Source of the DNA: Kozakia baliensis
Lineage (GTDB): Bacteria > Pseudomonadota > Alphaproteobacteria > Acetobacterales > Acetobacteraceae
Direction: 5' to 3'
Assembly: GCF_001787335.1 (NCBI RefSeq)
Contig: NZ_CP014674.1
Location: 2,757,001 to 2,821,000 of the forward strand
Length of the DNA stretch: 64,000 nucleotides
The notes under the pieces are model-generated. The model was not told the DNA's origin. It worked only from the letters and a program-made list of their open reading frames with translations, and searched no databases. This document shows, piece after piece, positions 54,446 to 62,845 of the stretch; position 1 is the stretch's first letter, and each line of letters opens with the position of its first letter. Both the position numbers and the translations under genes were made by a program.

Positions 54446-55189
54446 TCAGCGCGAAAATACATCCGCCATGCCATAGAGGCCGGGCTCCTGTCCGGGCAGC
54501 CATTTTGCCGCTTTAACAGCACCTTGCGCAAAGACGCGCCGGTCGAAAGCACGATGGGAAATTGTGATTTGCTCGGTGTCGGACGTGAGCGTCAATGTAT
54601 GTTCGCCGACAACTTGCCCGCTGCGGAGTGAAGCGAAACCGATCACGCCATCCTCGCGTCTTCCTTGCCGATCGATACGCCCGACATCCGCCAAGGAAAC
54701 GCCGCGCCCTTCCGCCAAAGCAGCCCCGATGGCCAGTGCCGTGCCGGAAGGCGCATCGACCTTTTGCCGATGATGCGTCTCGACGATCTCGGCGTCATAC
54801 TCGTTCTCGGGTAGGATCACGCCCAGTTGGCGCACCAGATCGAGCAACACATTCAGTCCGGGTGCGAAATTCGCCGCTTGAAGCACCGGGATCGACCGGC
54901 TGGCTTCCAGCACGGCGCTTTGAGCCGTGTCATCCAGCCCTGTCGTTCCCAACACCCAAGGGCAAGCGCTGCGGGCAAAAACTTCGGCATGATGCGCCAC
55001 GATGTCCGCCCGGCTGACATCGATGACCACATCGCAGGACGCCGCCAAAATGGCGGCATTGTCGGTGATATGATTTTTAGGATCGGGAGTGCGCGCGACA
55101 CCACCGGCAAGAACGAGGCCTTGCGCCTCTACCTCTTCAGCGCATAACCGCCCCAAACGTCCGGTAATGCCTGCAATGCCGACGCGCAT
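54446..55189 (-). CDS. dapB: 4-hydroxy-tetrahydrodipicolinate reductase
   Basis: NAD(P)H-dependent reductase of lysine and diaminopimelate synthesis. The 247-residue protein has MRVGIAGITGRLGRLCAEEV, VIDVSRADIV, LGTTGLDDTAQ, and the signature EIVETHHRQKVDAPSGTALA. Only three bases separate its ATG from the dnaJ stop. The dnaJ-dapB neighbourhood is common in alphaproteobacteria. Confidence 0.95.
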   Translation of the reverse strand: MRVGIAGITGRLGRLCAEEVEAQGLVLAGGVARTPDPKNHITDNAAILAASCDVVIDVSRADIVAHHAEVFARSACPWVLGTTGLDDTAQSAVLEASRSIPVLQAANFAPGLNVLLDLVRQLGVILPENEYDAEIVETHHRQKVDAPSGTALAIGAALAEGRGVSLADVGRIDRQGRREDGVIGFASLRSGQVVGEHTLTLTSDTEQITISHRAFDRRVFAQGAVKAAKWLPGQEPGLYGMADVFSR

Positions 55190-55192
55190 TTT

Positions 55193-56344
55193 CTATTTCC
55201 CTTCGAAAAAATCTTTGACCTTCGAGAAGAATCCGGTGTGCTCCGGATTGGCCTTGCCATGATCCTCGCCGGCTTCACGCTCGAATTCCTCCAGCAATTC
55301 CCGCTGGCGCTTGCTGAGATGTTGCGGCGTTTCGACCGAGACCTGGATATACATATCGCCGCGCGCGCCTGAGCGTAATACGGAGAAGCCTTTCCCGCGC
55401 AGACGGAAATGCTCGCCGGATTGCGTGGCGGGCGGAATTTTCACCTTGGCGCGGCTTCCATCGATCACCGGCACCTCGATTTCCGTTCCCAAGGCGGCCT
55501 GCGTCATGCGCAGCGGCACACGGCAATAGATATTCGCGCCGTCACGCTGGAAGATATCGCTCGCCCCGACCGAGACATGCACATACAGATCGCCCGGTTG
55601 CGCGCCTTCGCCGCCTGCTTCGCCCTCGCCGGAAAGGCGGATGCGCGTGCCATCCTCCACCCCGGGCGGGATTTTGATGTCGAGCATGCGCGTCTGTTCC
55701 GTGGTGCCTGCACCATGGCAGATCTTGCACGGATTGCGTACGACTTTGCCAGTGCCATGACAGGTCGGGCAAGGACGTTCGACGAGGAAGAAACCCTGCT
55801 GCGCCCGCACTGCGCCCGCACCATGACAGGTCGGGCAGGTGGTGCTGCCTTCCTTGGGGTCGTCCGAACCCGTGCCGTGGCAGGCTTCACACGTCACGCG
55901 CGTACGAACTTCAACGGGCTTGGTGACGCCGGTGAAAGCTTCTGTCAGGCTGATTTCGACCTGAACCTGAACGTCCGCGCCGGTACGACGACCGCCGCCG
56001 CGGCGCCCGCCCATCATGTCACCGAACATCTGGTCGAAAATATCGCCCAGTCCGCCGGCACCGAAACCACCTGCGCCAAAGCCGCCACCGCCGAAGCCAC
56101 CGCCCATGCCGCCACCTTCGAAGGCGTCATGGCCGAAGCGGTCATAGGCCGCGCGCTTTTGATCGTCCTTCAGGACGTCATAAGCTTCGTTGATCTCTTT
56201 GAACTTATGTTCAGCCGTTTCATCGCCCGGGTTACGATCCGGGTGATAACGCATCGCCTGTTTGCGATACGCTTTTTTGAGTTCGTCCTGGGACGCTGTG
56301 CGCGACACTTCCAGAACAGCGTAAAAATCCATCTTGGTGGCCAT
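55193..56344 (-). CDS. dnaJ: Chaperone protein DnaJ
   Basis: Hsp40 co-chaperone of DnaK. The 383-residue protein has the J domain with [20 protein letters not shown] at about residues 33-52, a Gly/Phe-rich linker (residues about 75-120, including [18 protein letters not shown]), four CxxCxGxG zinc repeats ([32 protein letters not shown]) and the C-terminal substrate domain. AGAGGA lies before the ATG. It is separated from dnaK by a strong terminator-like hairpin. Confidence 0.97.
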   Translation of the reverse strand: MATKMDFYAVLEVSRTASQDELKKAYRKQAMRYHPDRNPGDETAEHKFKEINEAYDVLKDDQKRAAYDRFGHDAFEGGGMGGGFGGGGFGAGGFGAGGLGDIFDQMFGDMMGGRRGGGRRTGADVQVQVEISLTEAFTGVTKPVEVRTRVTCEACHGTGSDDPKEGSTTCPTCHGAGAVRAQQGFFLVERPCPTCHGTGKVVRNPCKICHGAGTTEQTRMLDIKIPPGVEDGTRIRLSGEGEAGGEGAQPGDLYVHVSVGASDIFQRDGANIYCRVPLRMTQAALGTEIEVPVIDGSRAKVKIPPATQSGEHFRLRGKGFSVLRSGARGDMYIQVSVETPQHLSKRQRELLEEFEREAGEDHGKANPEHTGFFSKVKDFFEGK

Positions 56345-56410
56345 CGGATCCTCTTTCAGGGGGTCCAGGGGTCATCATGGGCTTGTCGGAAATGCCGAGA
56401 AGCCGAATGA

Positions 56411-56450
56411 ATAACGAAACGCCCGCCCTCCCTGTTGGAAGGACGGGCGT
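56411..56450 (-). terminator. Terminator-like hairpin between dnaK and dnaJ
   Basis: On the minus strand a 14-pair stem (two G-T wobbles) with a four-base loop spans 56419-56450 and is followed by TTTCGTTAT. It lies in the gap between the dnaK stop and the dnaJ start. Such a site usually reduces read-through so that DnaK exceeds DnaJ. Confidence 0.8.
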
Positions 56451-56510
56451 CCGCGTGAAGCACGAAATACTGGCGGCCTCCGATATGTGAAGACCGCCGG
56501 GTTATTTCGA

Positions 56511-58415
56511 TTAGTGCTTCTTGTTGTCGTCCACGTCCTCGAAATCCGCATCGACGACGTTTTCGTCTTTCGGTGCGCCCTGCTCGGGACCCGCCGCGCC
56601 TTCGGCACCTTGGCCCGCTGCATAAGCTGCCTGACCAACCTTCATGGCTGCCTGCGTCAGACGCTCGGATGCGGATTTCAGAGCTTCCGCATCCGAACCG
56701 TTCAGCGCTTCGCGCACTGCGGCGATTGCGGCTTCCGCATCGGCCTTGTCATTCGCCGGAACCTTCTCGCCAGCTTCCGTCAGCGATTTCTCGGTCTGAT
56801 GAACAAGGCTTTCCGCGTTATTGCGCAGTTCGACCAGTTCGCGCTTGGCCTTATCGGCGGTCGCGTTGGCTTCGGCTTCCTTGACCATGCGATCGATATC
56901 GTTGTCGGACAGACCACCAGAAGCCTGGATCTTGATCTGCTGCTCTTTGCCCGTCGCCTTATCCTTCGCCGAGACGTTGACGATGCCATTGGCGTCGATG
57001 TCGAACGTCACTTCGATCTGCGGCACGCCGCGCGGCGCAGGTGCGATGCCCGTCAGGTCGAAATTGCCCAGCAGCTTGTTATCCGCCGCCATTTCGCGCT
57101 CGCCCTGATAGACCTTAATGGTCACGGCGTTCTGGTTGTCTTCAGCCGTGGAGAAGGTCTGGCTCTTCTTGGTCGGGATCGTCGTGTTGCGATCGATCAG
57201 ACGAGTGAACACACCACCCAGCGTTTCGATACCCAGCGACAGCGGCGTCACGTCAAGAAGCAGAACGTCCTTCACGTCGCCCTTCAGCACCGCGCCCTGA
57301 ACAGCGGCGCCGATTGCCACTACTTCGTCTGGGTTCACGTTGCGGGCAGGTTCCTTACCGAAGAACTGCTTCACCGTCTCGATGACCTTCGGCATACGGG
57401 TCATACCGCCGACGAGGATCACTTCATCGATTTCAGCCGGAGTAACCGAGGCATCCTTCAGAGCCGAACGGCACGGACCCAGCGTGCGCTGGACCAAGTC
57501 GTCCACGAGGCTTTCCAGCTTGGCGCGGCTCAGCTTGACCACGAGATGCTTCGGACCGGAAGCATCAGCCGTGATGAACGGCAGGTTGATTTCCGTTTCC
57601 TTCGCGGAAGACAGCTCGATCTTCGCCTTTTCCGCCGCTTCCTTCAGGCGCTGCAAGGCCAGCTTGTCGCCGCGCAGGTCGATGCCTTGGTCGCGTTTGA
57701 ACTCGTCCGCCAGATAATCGATGATGCGGTTATCGAAATCTTCACCACCCAGGAACGTATCACCGTTCGTGGACTTCACTTCGATCACGCCATCGGAGAT
57801 TTCGAGGATCGACACGTCAAACGTGCCGCCGCCGAGGTCATACACTGCCACCGTGCCGGAATCGCGCTTGCCAAGGCCATAGGCCAGAGCGGCTGCAGTC
57901 GGCTCGTTGATGATACGCAGAACTTCGAGACCCGCGATGCGGCCGGCGTCACGCGTCGCTTGGCGCTGTGCGTCGTTGAAGTATGCAGGAACGGTGATGA
58001 CAGCCTGGGAAACCGCTTCGCCGAGATAAGCCTCGGCCGTTTCCTTCATCTTGCCGAGAACGAAAGCCGAAATCTGAGCCGGGGCGTATTTTTCGCCGCG
58101 CGCTTCGACCCAAGCATCGCCGTTATCGCCGCGCACGATCGCATACGGCACCATCGCCTTGTCTTTTTCGACGGTCGGGTCGTCATAACGACGGCCAATC
58201 AGGCGCTTGACGGCATAAAGCGTATTGGAAGGGTTCGTGACCGCTTGGCGCTTGGCGGCCTGACCGACGAGGCGTTCGCCACCATCGGTGAAGGCGACCA
58301 TCGACGGGGTCGTGCGTGCGCCTTCGCTGTTTTCGATGACCTTGGTCTCATCACCTTCACGGATGGCGACGCAGGAATTGGTCGTGCCAAGGTCAATACC
58401 GATAACTTTGCTCAT
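56511..58415 (-). CDS. dnaK: Chaperone protein DnaK
   Basis: Hsp70 chaperone. The 634-residue protein has [14 protein letters not shown] at the start, [49 protein letters not shown] at the linker side, and a C-terminal tail ending [14 protein letters not shown] long plus-strand open frame over this gene is a shadow. A sigma-32-like promoter precedes it, and grpE lies just upstream on the same strand. Confidence 0.98.
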   Translation of the reverse strand: MSKVIGIDLGTTNSCVAIREGDETKVIENSEGARTTPSMVAFTDGGERLVGQAAKRQAVTNPSNTLYAVKRLIGRRYDDPTVEKDKAMVPYAIVRGDNGDAWVEARGEKYAPAQISAFVLGKMKETAEAYLGEAVSQAVITVPAYFNDAQRQATRDAGRIAGLEVLRIINEPTAAALAYGLGKRDSGTVAVYDLGGGTFDVSILEISDGVIEVKSTNGDTFLGGEDFDNRIIDYLADEFKRDQGIDLRGDKLALQRLKEAAEKAKIELSSAKETEINLPFITADASGPKHLVVKLSRAKLESLVDDLVQRTLGPCRSALKDASVTPAEIDEVILVGGMTRMPKVIETVKQFFGKEPARNVNPDEVVAIGAAVQGAVLKGDVKDVLLLDVTPLSLGIETLGGVFTRLIDRNTTIPTKKSQTFSTAEDNQNAVTIKVYQGEREMAADNKLLGNFDLTGIAPAPRGVPQIEVTFDIDANGIVNVSAKDKATGKEQQIKIQASGGLSDNDIDRMVKEAEANATADKAKRELVELRNNAESLVHQTEKSLTEAGEKVPANDKADAEAAIAAVREALNGSDAEALKSASERLTQAAMKVGQAAYAAGQGAEGAAGPEQGAPKDENVVDADFEDVDDNKKH

Positions 58416-58517
58416 ATTTCTTCTATCCTTTCAGCGGCGAAAACCGGCCCTGGAAGGCACCGATCAACGCCCTATTCGGGGTCCCGTTATCGGGATGGTC
58501 CCTTATTGCATTACAAA

Positions 58518-58546
58518 ACTTAAGAACGCGTAAACGCGCTTTCAAG
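58518..58546 (-). promoter_or_regulatory. Heat-shock (sigma-32-like) promoter of dnaK
   Basis: On the minus strand CTTGAAA (58546-58540) and CTTAAGT (58524-58518) fit the alphaproteobacterial sigma-32 pattern CTTG-N17/18-CYTATNT with an 18-base spacer, about 100 bp before the dnaK start. The spacer holds a perfect palindrome CGCGT-TT-ACGCG at 58527-58538. No CIRCE element is present. Confidence 0.55.
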
Positions 58547-58563
58547 TATCATTGATCGCCTAA

Positions 58564-59184
58564 TTATGCAGCCCCTGGCGTGGCATTCGGAGAAGCCGAT
58601 GCCGCGGAAGCTTCCGGCGTTCCCTTGGAAACTACGACCATAGCAGGCTTCAGCAAGCGGCCATGGAGCGTCCAGGTCGGGGTCCAGGCCTGCATGACCG
58701 TGCCGGGAGCATGCTGGTCGCTCGGCTGTTCGGCCATCGCCTGGTGCTGGTTGGCGTCGAAAGGCTGGCCGGTAGGATGCTGACAGCTCACGCCGTTACG
58801 CTCTAGAATGCCGAGGAAGGAGCGCTCCGTGCTCTCGAACCCTTCGCGCAATTTCGCGATCAGACCCTCTTCGCCTTCCGTCTTGGCGGGAAGCGAGGCC
58901 AAGCCGCGCTGCAGGTTTTCAGCCGCTTCGACCACATCGCGCGCGAATTTCTGAACCGCGTACTGGCGCGCATCCTCGACTTCGCGTTTGGTGCGCGTGC
59001 GCAGATTTTGCATCTCCGCCTCGGATCGCATCCATTTATCGCGCATTTCCGCAAGCTGGCCTTCCAACTCCTGAATACGCGTCGTGGCGGCCTGCATCGT
59101 ATCGTCGCTGTTGGAAGCGGCGTCATGCACCTCTCCCTCTGCGGTTTGCGGCTGTTCGTTATGCAGGTCCTGTTCTGTCGTCAT
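58564..59184 (-). CDS. grpE: Nucleotide exchange factor GrpE
   Basis: Exchange factor of DnaK. The 206-residue protein has a long coiled coil (TTRIQELEGQLAEMRDKWMR, then SEAEMQNLRTRTKREVEDAR) and the compact C-terminal domain with PFDANQHQAMAEQPSDQHAP followed by GTVMQAWTPTWTLHGRLLKP. It is first of the leftward grpE-dnaK-dnaJ-dapB cluster. The tail is Ala/Ser/Pro-rich. The 260-bp gap to the divergent chvI (59185-59444) shows no further gene. Confidence 0.95.
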   Translation of the reverse strand: MTTEQDLHNEQPQTAEGEVHDAASNSDDTMQAATTRIQELEGQLAEMRDKWMRSEAEMQNLRTRTKREVEDARQYAVQKFARDVVEAAENLQRGLASLPAKTEGEEGLIAKLREGFESTERSFLGILERNGVSCQHPTGQPFDANQHQAMAEQPSDQHAPGTVMQAWTPTWTLHGRLLKPAMVVVSKGTPEASAASASPNATPGAA

Positions 59185-59444
59185 CGTGATCGCGACCTCG
59201 AAATCTTGCCCTGAGAAACGGGCGAAAAAGGATAGACGCCGCGCGGCATCTCCCCCGATGAGAGGCGGAGTGTGCCGCTCGGCGCCACGGATTGCAAACG
59301 CACGATCCGATAAAAATCGGCGCTGCGTCCAGACTATCCCGTATTGGGCATAGCCGAGTGGTAGGTTATAGGTGGCGGCGAAGAGCCGAATGCCAACCCC
59401 TTAATCGGCGGCAACCGGCAGAAATTATAGCGGACAAGCCCGTC

Positions 59445-60152
59445 ATGGAGACGACCAAACACACTATCGCCTTGGTGGACGATGACCGCAACATCCTCGC
59501 TTCCGTGCAAATGACGCTGGAAGCCGAAGGATTCGTGGTGCACACCTACACCGATGGCGAAGCGGCCTTGCAAGGCATTCTGGCCCGCCCGGTCAGCCTT
59601 GCCGTGCTCGATATCAAGATGCCGCGCATGGACGGCATGGAGCTTCTGCAGCGTTTGCGCGCCCGTTCCAGCCTGCCGGTCATTTTCCTTTCGTCCAAGG
59701 ACGAGGAACTCGACCAACTCATGGGCCTGCGCCTAGGAGCGGACGATTACATCACCAAGCCGTTCTCGCAGCGCTTGTTGTTGGAGCGTATCCGCGCGCT
59801 GCTGCGCCGTCAGGACGCCAGCCGCGCCGAAGGCACCGGCACCGCCAGCACCGCCATCGTGCGCGGGAGCCTGACGCTGGACGAGACGCGCCATCAATGC
59901 TTGTGGGCTGGTCAGGACATCATGCTGACCGTCACTGAATTTCTTCTGGTCAAGGCGCTCGCCTTGCGGCCCGGCATGGTCAAATCGCGCGATCAACTGA
60001 TCGATGCGGCTTATGGCGAGAATATCTATGTCGATGATCGGACCATCGACAGCCACATCAAGCGGGTGCGCAAGAAATTCCGTCAGGTGGACGATAATTT
60101 CAATCAGATCGAAACTCTCTACGGCATCGGCTACCGGTATAAGGAAGACTAA
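59445..60152 (+). CDS. chvI: ChvI-type response regulator (OmpR family)
   Basis: A 235-residue regulator. The receiver domain begins [20 protein letters not shown] and has the phosphoacceptor Asp56 in [36 protein letters not shown] and [19 protein letters not shown] closely follow the ChvI pattern. The winged-helix output domain ends [20 protein letters not shown]. ChvI governs envelope and acid responses in other alphaproteobacteria. The longer frame to 59292 lacks family similarity. It is six bases upstream of the kinase. Confidence 0.88.
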   Translation: METTKHTIALVDDDRNILASVQMTLEAEGFVVHTYTDGEAALQGILARPVSLAVLDIKMPRMDGMELLQRLRARSSLPVIFLSSKDEELDQLMGLRLGADDYITKPFSQRLLLERIRALLRRQDASRAEGTGTASTAIVRGSLTLDETRHQCLWAGQDIMLTVTEFLLVKALALRPGMVKSRDQLIDAAYGENIYVDDRTIDSHIKRVRKKFRQVDDNFNQIETLYGIGYRYKED

Positions 60153-60158
60153 GGGGCC

Positions 60159-61970
60159 ATGCCGCAGCGCGAGCCTCTCAGCGCCCGTTCGAGGCGCGAT
60201 CCGGGGCGCGGAATTTTCGCCGCGCTGCGACGGTTGATCCGCCGCGCGCGCCGCCATCGGCAGGGCGCGGAACTGGAAGCCGATAACCCGCGTGCCGTTT
60301 CGCGCACGGCCATCCAACTGCGTCGGCCCCGTCTCGCTTCTCCGCTGATGCGGCGCATTCTGCTGCTCAACACGCTGCCGCTGGCGATGTTGGCGGTCAC
60401 GCTGCTGTTTCTCAACGACTTTCAGAACAGTCTTTTGGAGACGGACGTCAACGCACTCCGCGAGCAGGCGCATATTTATGCCGCCGCACTGGGGCAAAGC
60501 GCGGTGATGCGCAATCCCGCCCGCCATCCGCTGCCGGGCGCAGAATATATGTTCGATACCGCTTTGGCGCGCCCATTGTTGCTGCGCTTGACGGAACCGA
60601 GCCCGAATGCGCGTGCGCGCCTAGTCGGGCCGGACGGTACGTTGGTGGCCGATAGTTTGAACGAGGCCAGCCTCGCACACCATACGGGCGAGAAACTCCC
60701 GGCTTCCTTCCCCGATTCCGATTTACCTCGGCAATGGGAGCCGCCGCATAACAACAGTCTCGAAGTCGCCTATGAATGGCTGCTTTCGCTACTGCCGCTT
60801 TCGTCGCGGGAAGGTATCGTTACGCTCGACACTCCGGATGCGCCGCCGCCTGATCCAAGCGCCGCCGGTTCGACCCGCGGCACCGAAGCCGCGCCCTATA
60901 TTCGTCGCACTCCCGACCGCCAATTGGTCATTACCGTCGCCGAGCCGGTGATGCATGACGGGCAGACCGTGGGCGTGATCCAACTGACGCGCCAAGCGCA
61001 GGAAGTGGATCGTTCGCTTTTTGCGGTACGTTCCTCGATCCTGTCGCTTTTCCTGGTAGCGATGGCGGTGACGGTGCTGCTTTCATGGTATCTCTCGCTA
61101 ACCATCGCGCGGCCGTTGCTTCGCCTCGCCGTGGCCTCTCATGACATGCGCGACGTCTCCGGCCGCGCCGATACCGTGCCGGAAAACCTACTGAACCGAC
61201 GGGATGAGATCGGCGTTCTTGCGCGCGCGTTGCGTGGCAGTGTGCTGGCGCTGTGGGCGCGAATGGATGCGACGGAGCGTTTTGCCGCCGATGTCAGCCA
61301 CGAGATCAAAAATCCACTTTCCTCCATTCGCTCGGCCATCGAAACGTTACCGCGCATCGAAAACCGCGTTCGGCAGGAAAGATTGCTGAGCATTATCAAT
61401 AATGACGTAAAACGGCTGGATCGCTTGATCAGCGATATTTCGGATGCAAGCCGGATCGATGCGGAACTGTCGCGCGCGCGGCCGGAGCCGGTCGCGGTGG
61501 AGAGCCTGTTGGCGATCCTGACCGAGATGCATCAGACCACCCGCAAGCCGGACGACGCCATTCTAAAACTCGTCGATGAAAGCGACGATCCGGCGCATCC
61601 GTTGCGTGTTCTGGCGGTGGAAGACCGGTTGGTGCAGGTGCTGCGCAACCTGATCGGCAACGCCATTTCCTTCTCGCCATCCAAAGGGCTGATCGTTTTG
61701 CGGTGTCGTGCCAATAGCGAGAAGGTGGAGGTTTCGGTCAGCGATGAGGGGCCTGGAATTCCGGATGGAAAATTGGAAGATATTTTCGACCGCTTCTATT
61801 CAGAGCGCCCCAACTCCGAAAATTTCGGGCAACATTCCGGCCTCGGTCTGGCGATCAGCCGCCAGATCATCGAAGCGTTGCACGGCAATCTTTATGCGGA
61901 GAACCGCCATGACGACCAAGGGCGCGTTTTGGGCGCGCGCTTTGTGATTCTGCTGCCACGCGCGCCCTGA
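60159..61970 (+). CDS. chvG: ChvG-type sensor histidine kinase
   Basis: A 603-residue inner-membrane kinase. A first membrane helix (ILLLNTLPLAMLAVTLLFLN) is followed by a large periplasmic sensor part and a second helix (SILSLFLVAMAVTVLLSWYL), then HAMP-like sequence. The H-box is ERFAADVSHEIKNPLSSIRS with His381; ATP-binding motifs are LVQVLRNLIGNAISFSPSKG, SDEGPGIPDGKLEDIFDRFY and HSGLGLAISRQIIEALHG. The pairing with a ChvI-type regulator supports the call. The first 60 residues are cytoplasmic and Arg-rich; the true start may be later. Confidence 0.87.
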   Translation: MPQREPLSARSRRDPGRGIFAALRRLIRRARRHRQGAELEADNPRAVSRTAIQLRRPRLASPLMRRILLLNTLPLAMLAVTLLFLNDFQNSLLETDVNALREQAHIYAAALGQSAVMRNPARHPLPGAEYMFDTALARPLLLRLTEPSPNARARLVGPDGTLVADSLNEASLAHHTGEKLPASFPDSDLPRQWEPPHNNSLEVAYEWLLSLLPLSSREGIVTLDTPDAPPPDPSAAGSTRGTEAAPYIRRTPDRQLVITVAEPVMHDGQTVGVIQLTRQAQEVDRSLFAVRSSILSLFLVAMAVTVLLSWYLSLTIARPLLRLAVASHDMRDVSGRADTVPENLLNRRDEIGVLARALRGSVLALWARMDATERFAADVSHEIKNPLSSIRSAIETLPRIENRVRQERLLSIINNDVKRLDRLISDISDASRIDAELSRARPEPVAVESLLAILTEMHQTTRKPDDAILKLVDESDDPAHPLRVLAVEDRLVQVLRNLIGNAISFSPSKGLIVLRCRANSEKVEVSVSDEGPGIPDGKLEDIFDRFYSERPNSENFGQHSGLGLAISRQIIEALHGNLYAENRHDDQGRVLGARFVILLPRAP

Positions 61971-62086
61971 TTTCAGTTCACGTCGCGCCGAATGTCCTGC
62001 TCGTAAGGAGGGCACGAAAAATTCTTTTGTTCGGCGTCATGATTCGCGGCAGGTTGTTCAGATAACAAAACAAAAGGCATAGCCTC

Positions 62087-62803
62087 ATGGTCTGGAAACC
62101 GGTTCGCGCAGCTTTTCCCTTCGTACTGACGCTGATAGGGGTTGTCACCGTGCAATCGGCGCTCGCCGCGCGTTACGAGGTGCCGAGCGCCTCGATGGAG
62201 CCGAGCCTTATGATCGGCGATCAACTGGGCACGATCAATTTCACTTATGGCTTCAGCACGGCCCAACTCCCTTTTGGCAACCGGCTTCCCCATAGCGGCC
62301 TGATGGCCAAACGGCTTCTTGGCCACGCGCCATCACGGGGCGATGTGGTCGTGTTCCGCAGTCCCTCCCTTCCGAGCACCACATGGGTCAAGCGCGTCAT
62401 TGCGCTTCCGGGCGATCAAGTGGCGTTAAATCATGGTCGGGTGACGATCAACGGTCAGGTTCTTCCTTGGCAGGATAAGGGCCCGGCGCAGGAGATTTTG
62501 GCGGATCGCCGTAGCGTTCCGGCGGAACGGTTCGCCGAGACGCTGCCGGGCGGCGTGGTGCATGACATTTTGAAGATCGAGGAGGATGGTCCGCTCGATA
62601 ACATCGCGGCTTTCACCGTGCCGGCGGATCGTCTGTTCGTCATGGGCGATAACCGAGACGATTCCGCGGATAGCCGCGTTCCGGCGGCGCAAGGTGGCGT
62701 CGGGCTGCTGCCGTTTTGGAATCTTGAAGGAAAAGTCGTGAGCGTGTTGTGGTCGTGGGACCATTTCAAATTGCGGAGCGAGCGCTTCTTCAAGGCAGTT
62801 TGA
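62087..62803 (+). CDS. lepB: Signal peptidase I
   Basis: Cleaves signal peptides from exported proteins. The 238-residue protein has one N-terminal membrane segment (AAFPFVLTLIGVVTVQSALA), the catalytic Ser36 in EVPSASMEPSLMIGDQ, Lys102 in TTWVKRVIALPGDQV and the box E motif FVMGDNRDDSADSR. It is shorter than typical proteobacterial LepB. A gap of 116 bp separates it from chvG. A strong hairpin terminator follows. Confidence 0.92.
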   Translation: MVWKPVRAAFPFVLTLIGVVTVQSALAARYEVPSASMEPSLMIGDQLGTINFTYGFSTAQLPFGNRLPHSGLMAKRLLGHAPSRGDVVVFRSPSLPSTTWVKRVIALPGDQVALNHGRVTINGQVLPWQDKGPAQEILADRRSVPAERFAETLPGGVVHDILKIEEDGPLDNIAAFTVPADRLFVMGDNRDDSADSRVPAAQGGVGLLPFWNLEGKVVSVLWSWDHFKLRSERFFKAV

Positions 62804-62806
62804 AAG

Positions 62807-62838
62807 AAAAAACCCCGCCGGAAAAGGCGGGGTTTTTT
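62807..62838. terminator. Bidirectional terminator between lepB and the MFS gene
   Basis: CCCCGCC (62813-62819) and GGCGGGG (62826-62832) form a 7-bp GC stem with a six-base loop, flanked by six A on the left and six T on the right. It works as an intrinsic terminator on both strands between two convergent genes. Confidence 0.93.
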
Positions 62839-62845
62839 CGTAGGA

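Noticed and set aside
56487-58523. 678-codon open frame on the plus strand over dnaK
   Set aside because: It is antisense to a clear full-length dnaK, with no domain-like sequence; a codon-bias shadow of a GC-rich gene.
58416-58563. CIRCE element before dnaK
   Set aside because: No TTAGCACTC-N9-GAGTGCTAA-like inverted repeat is present.
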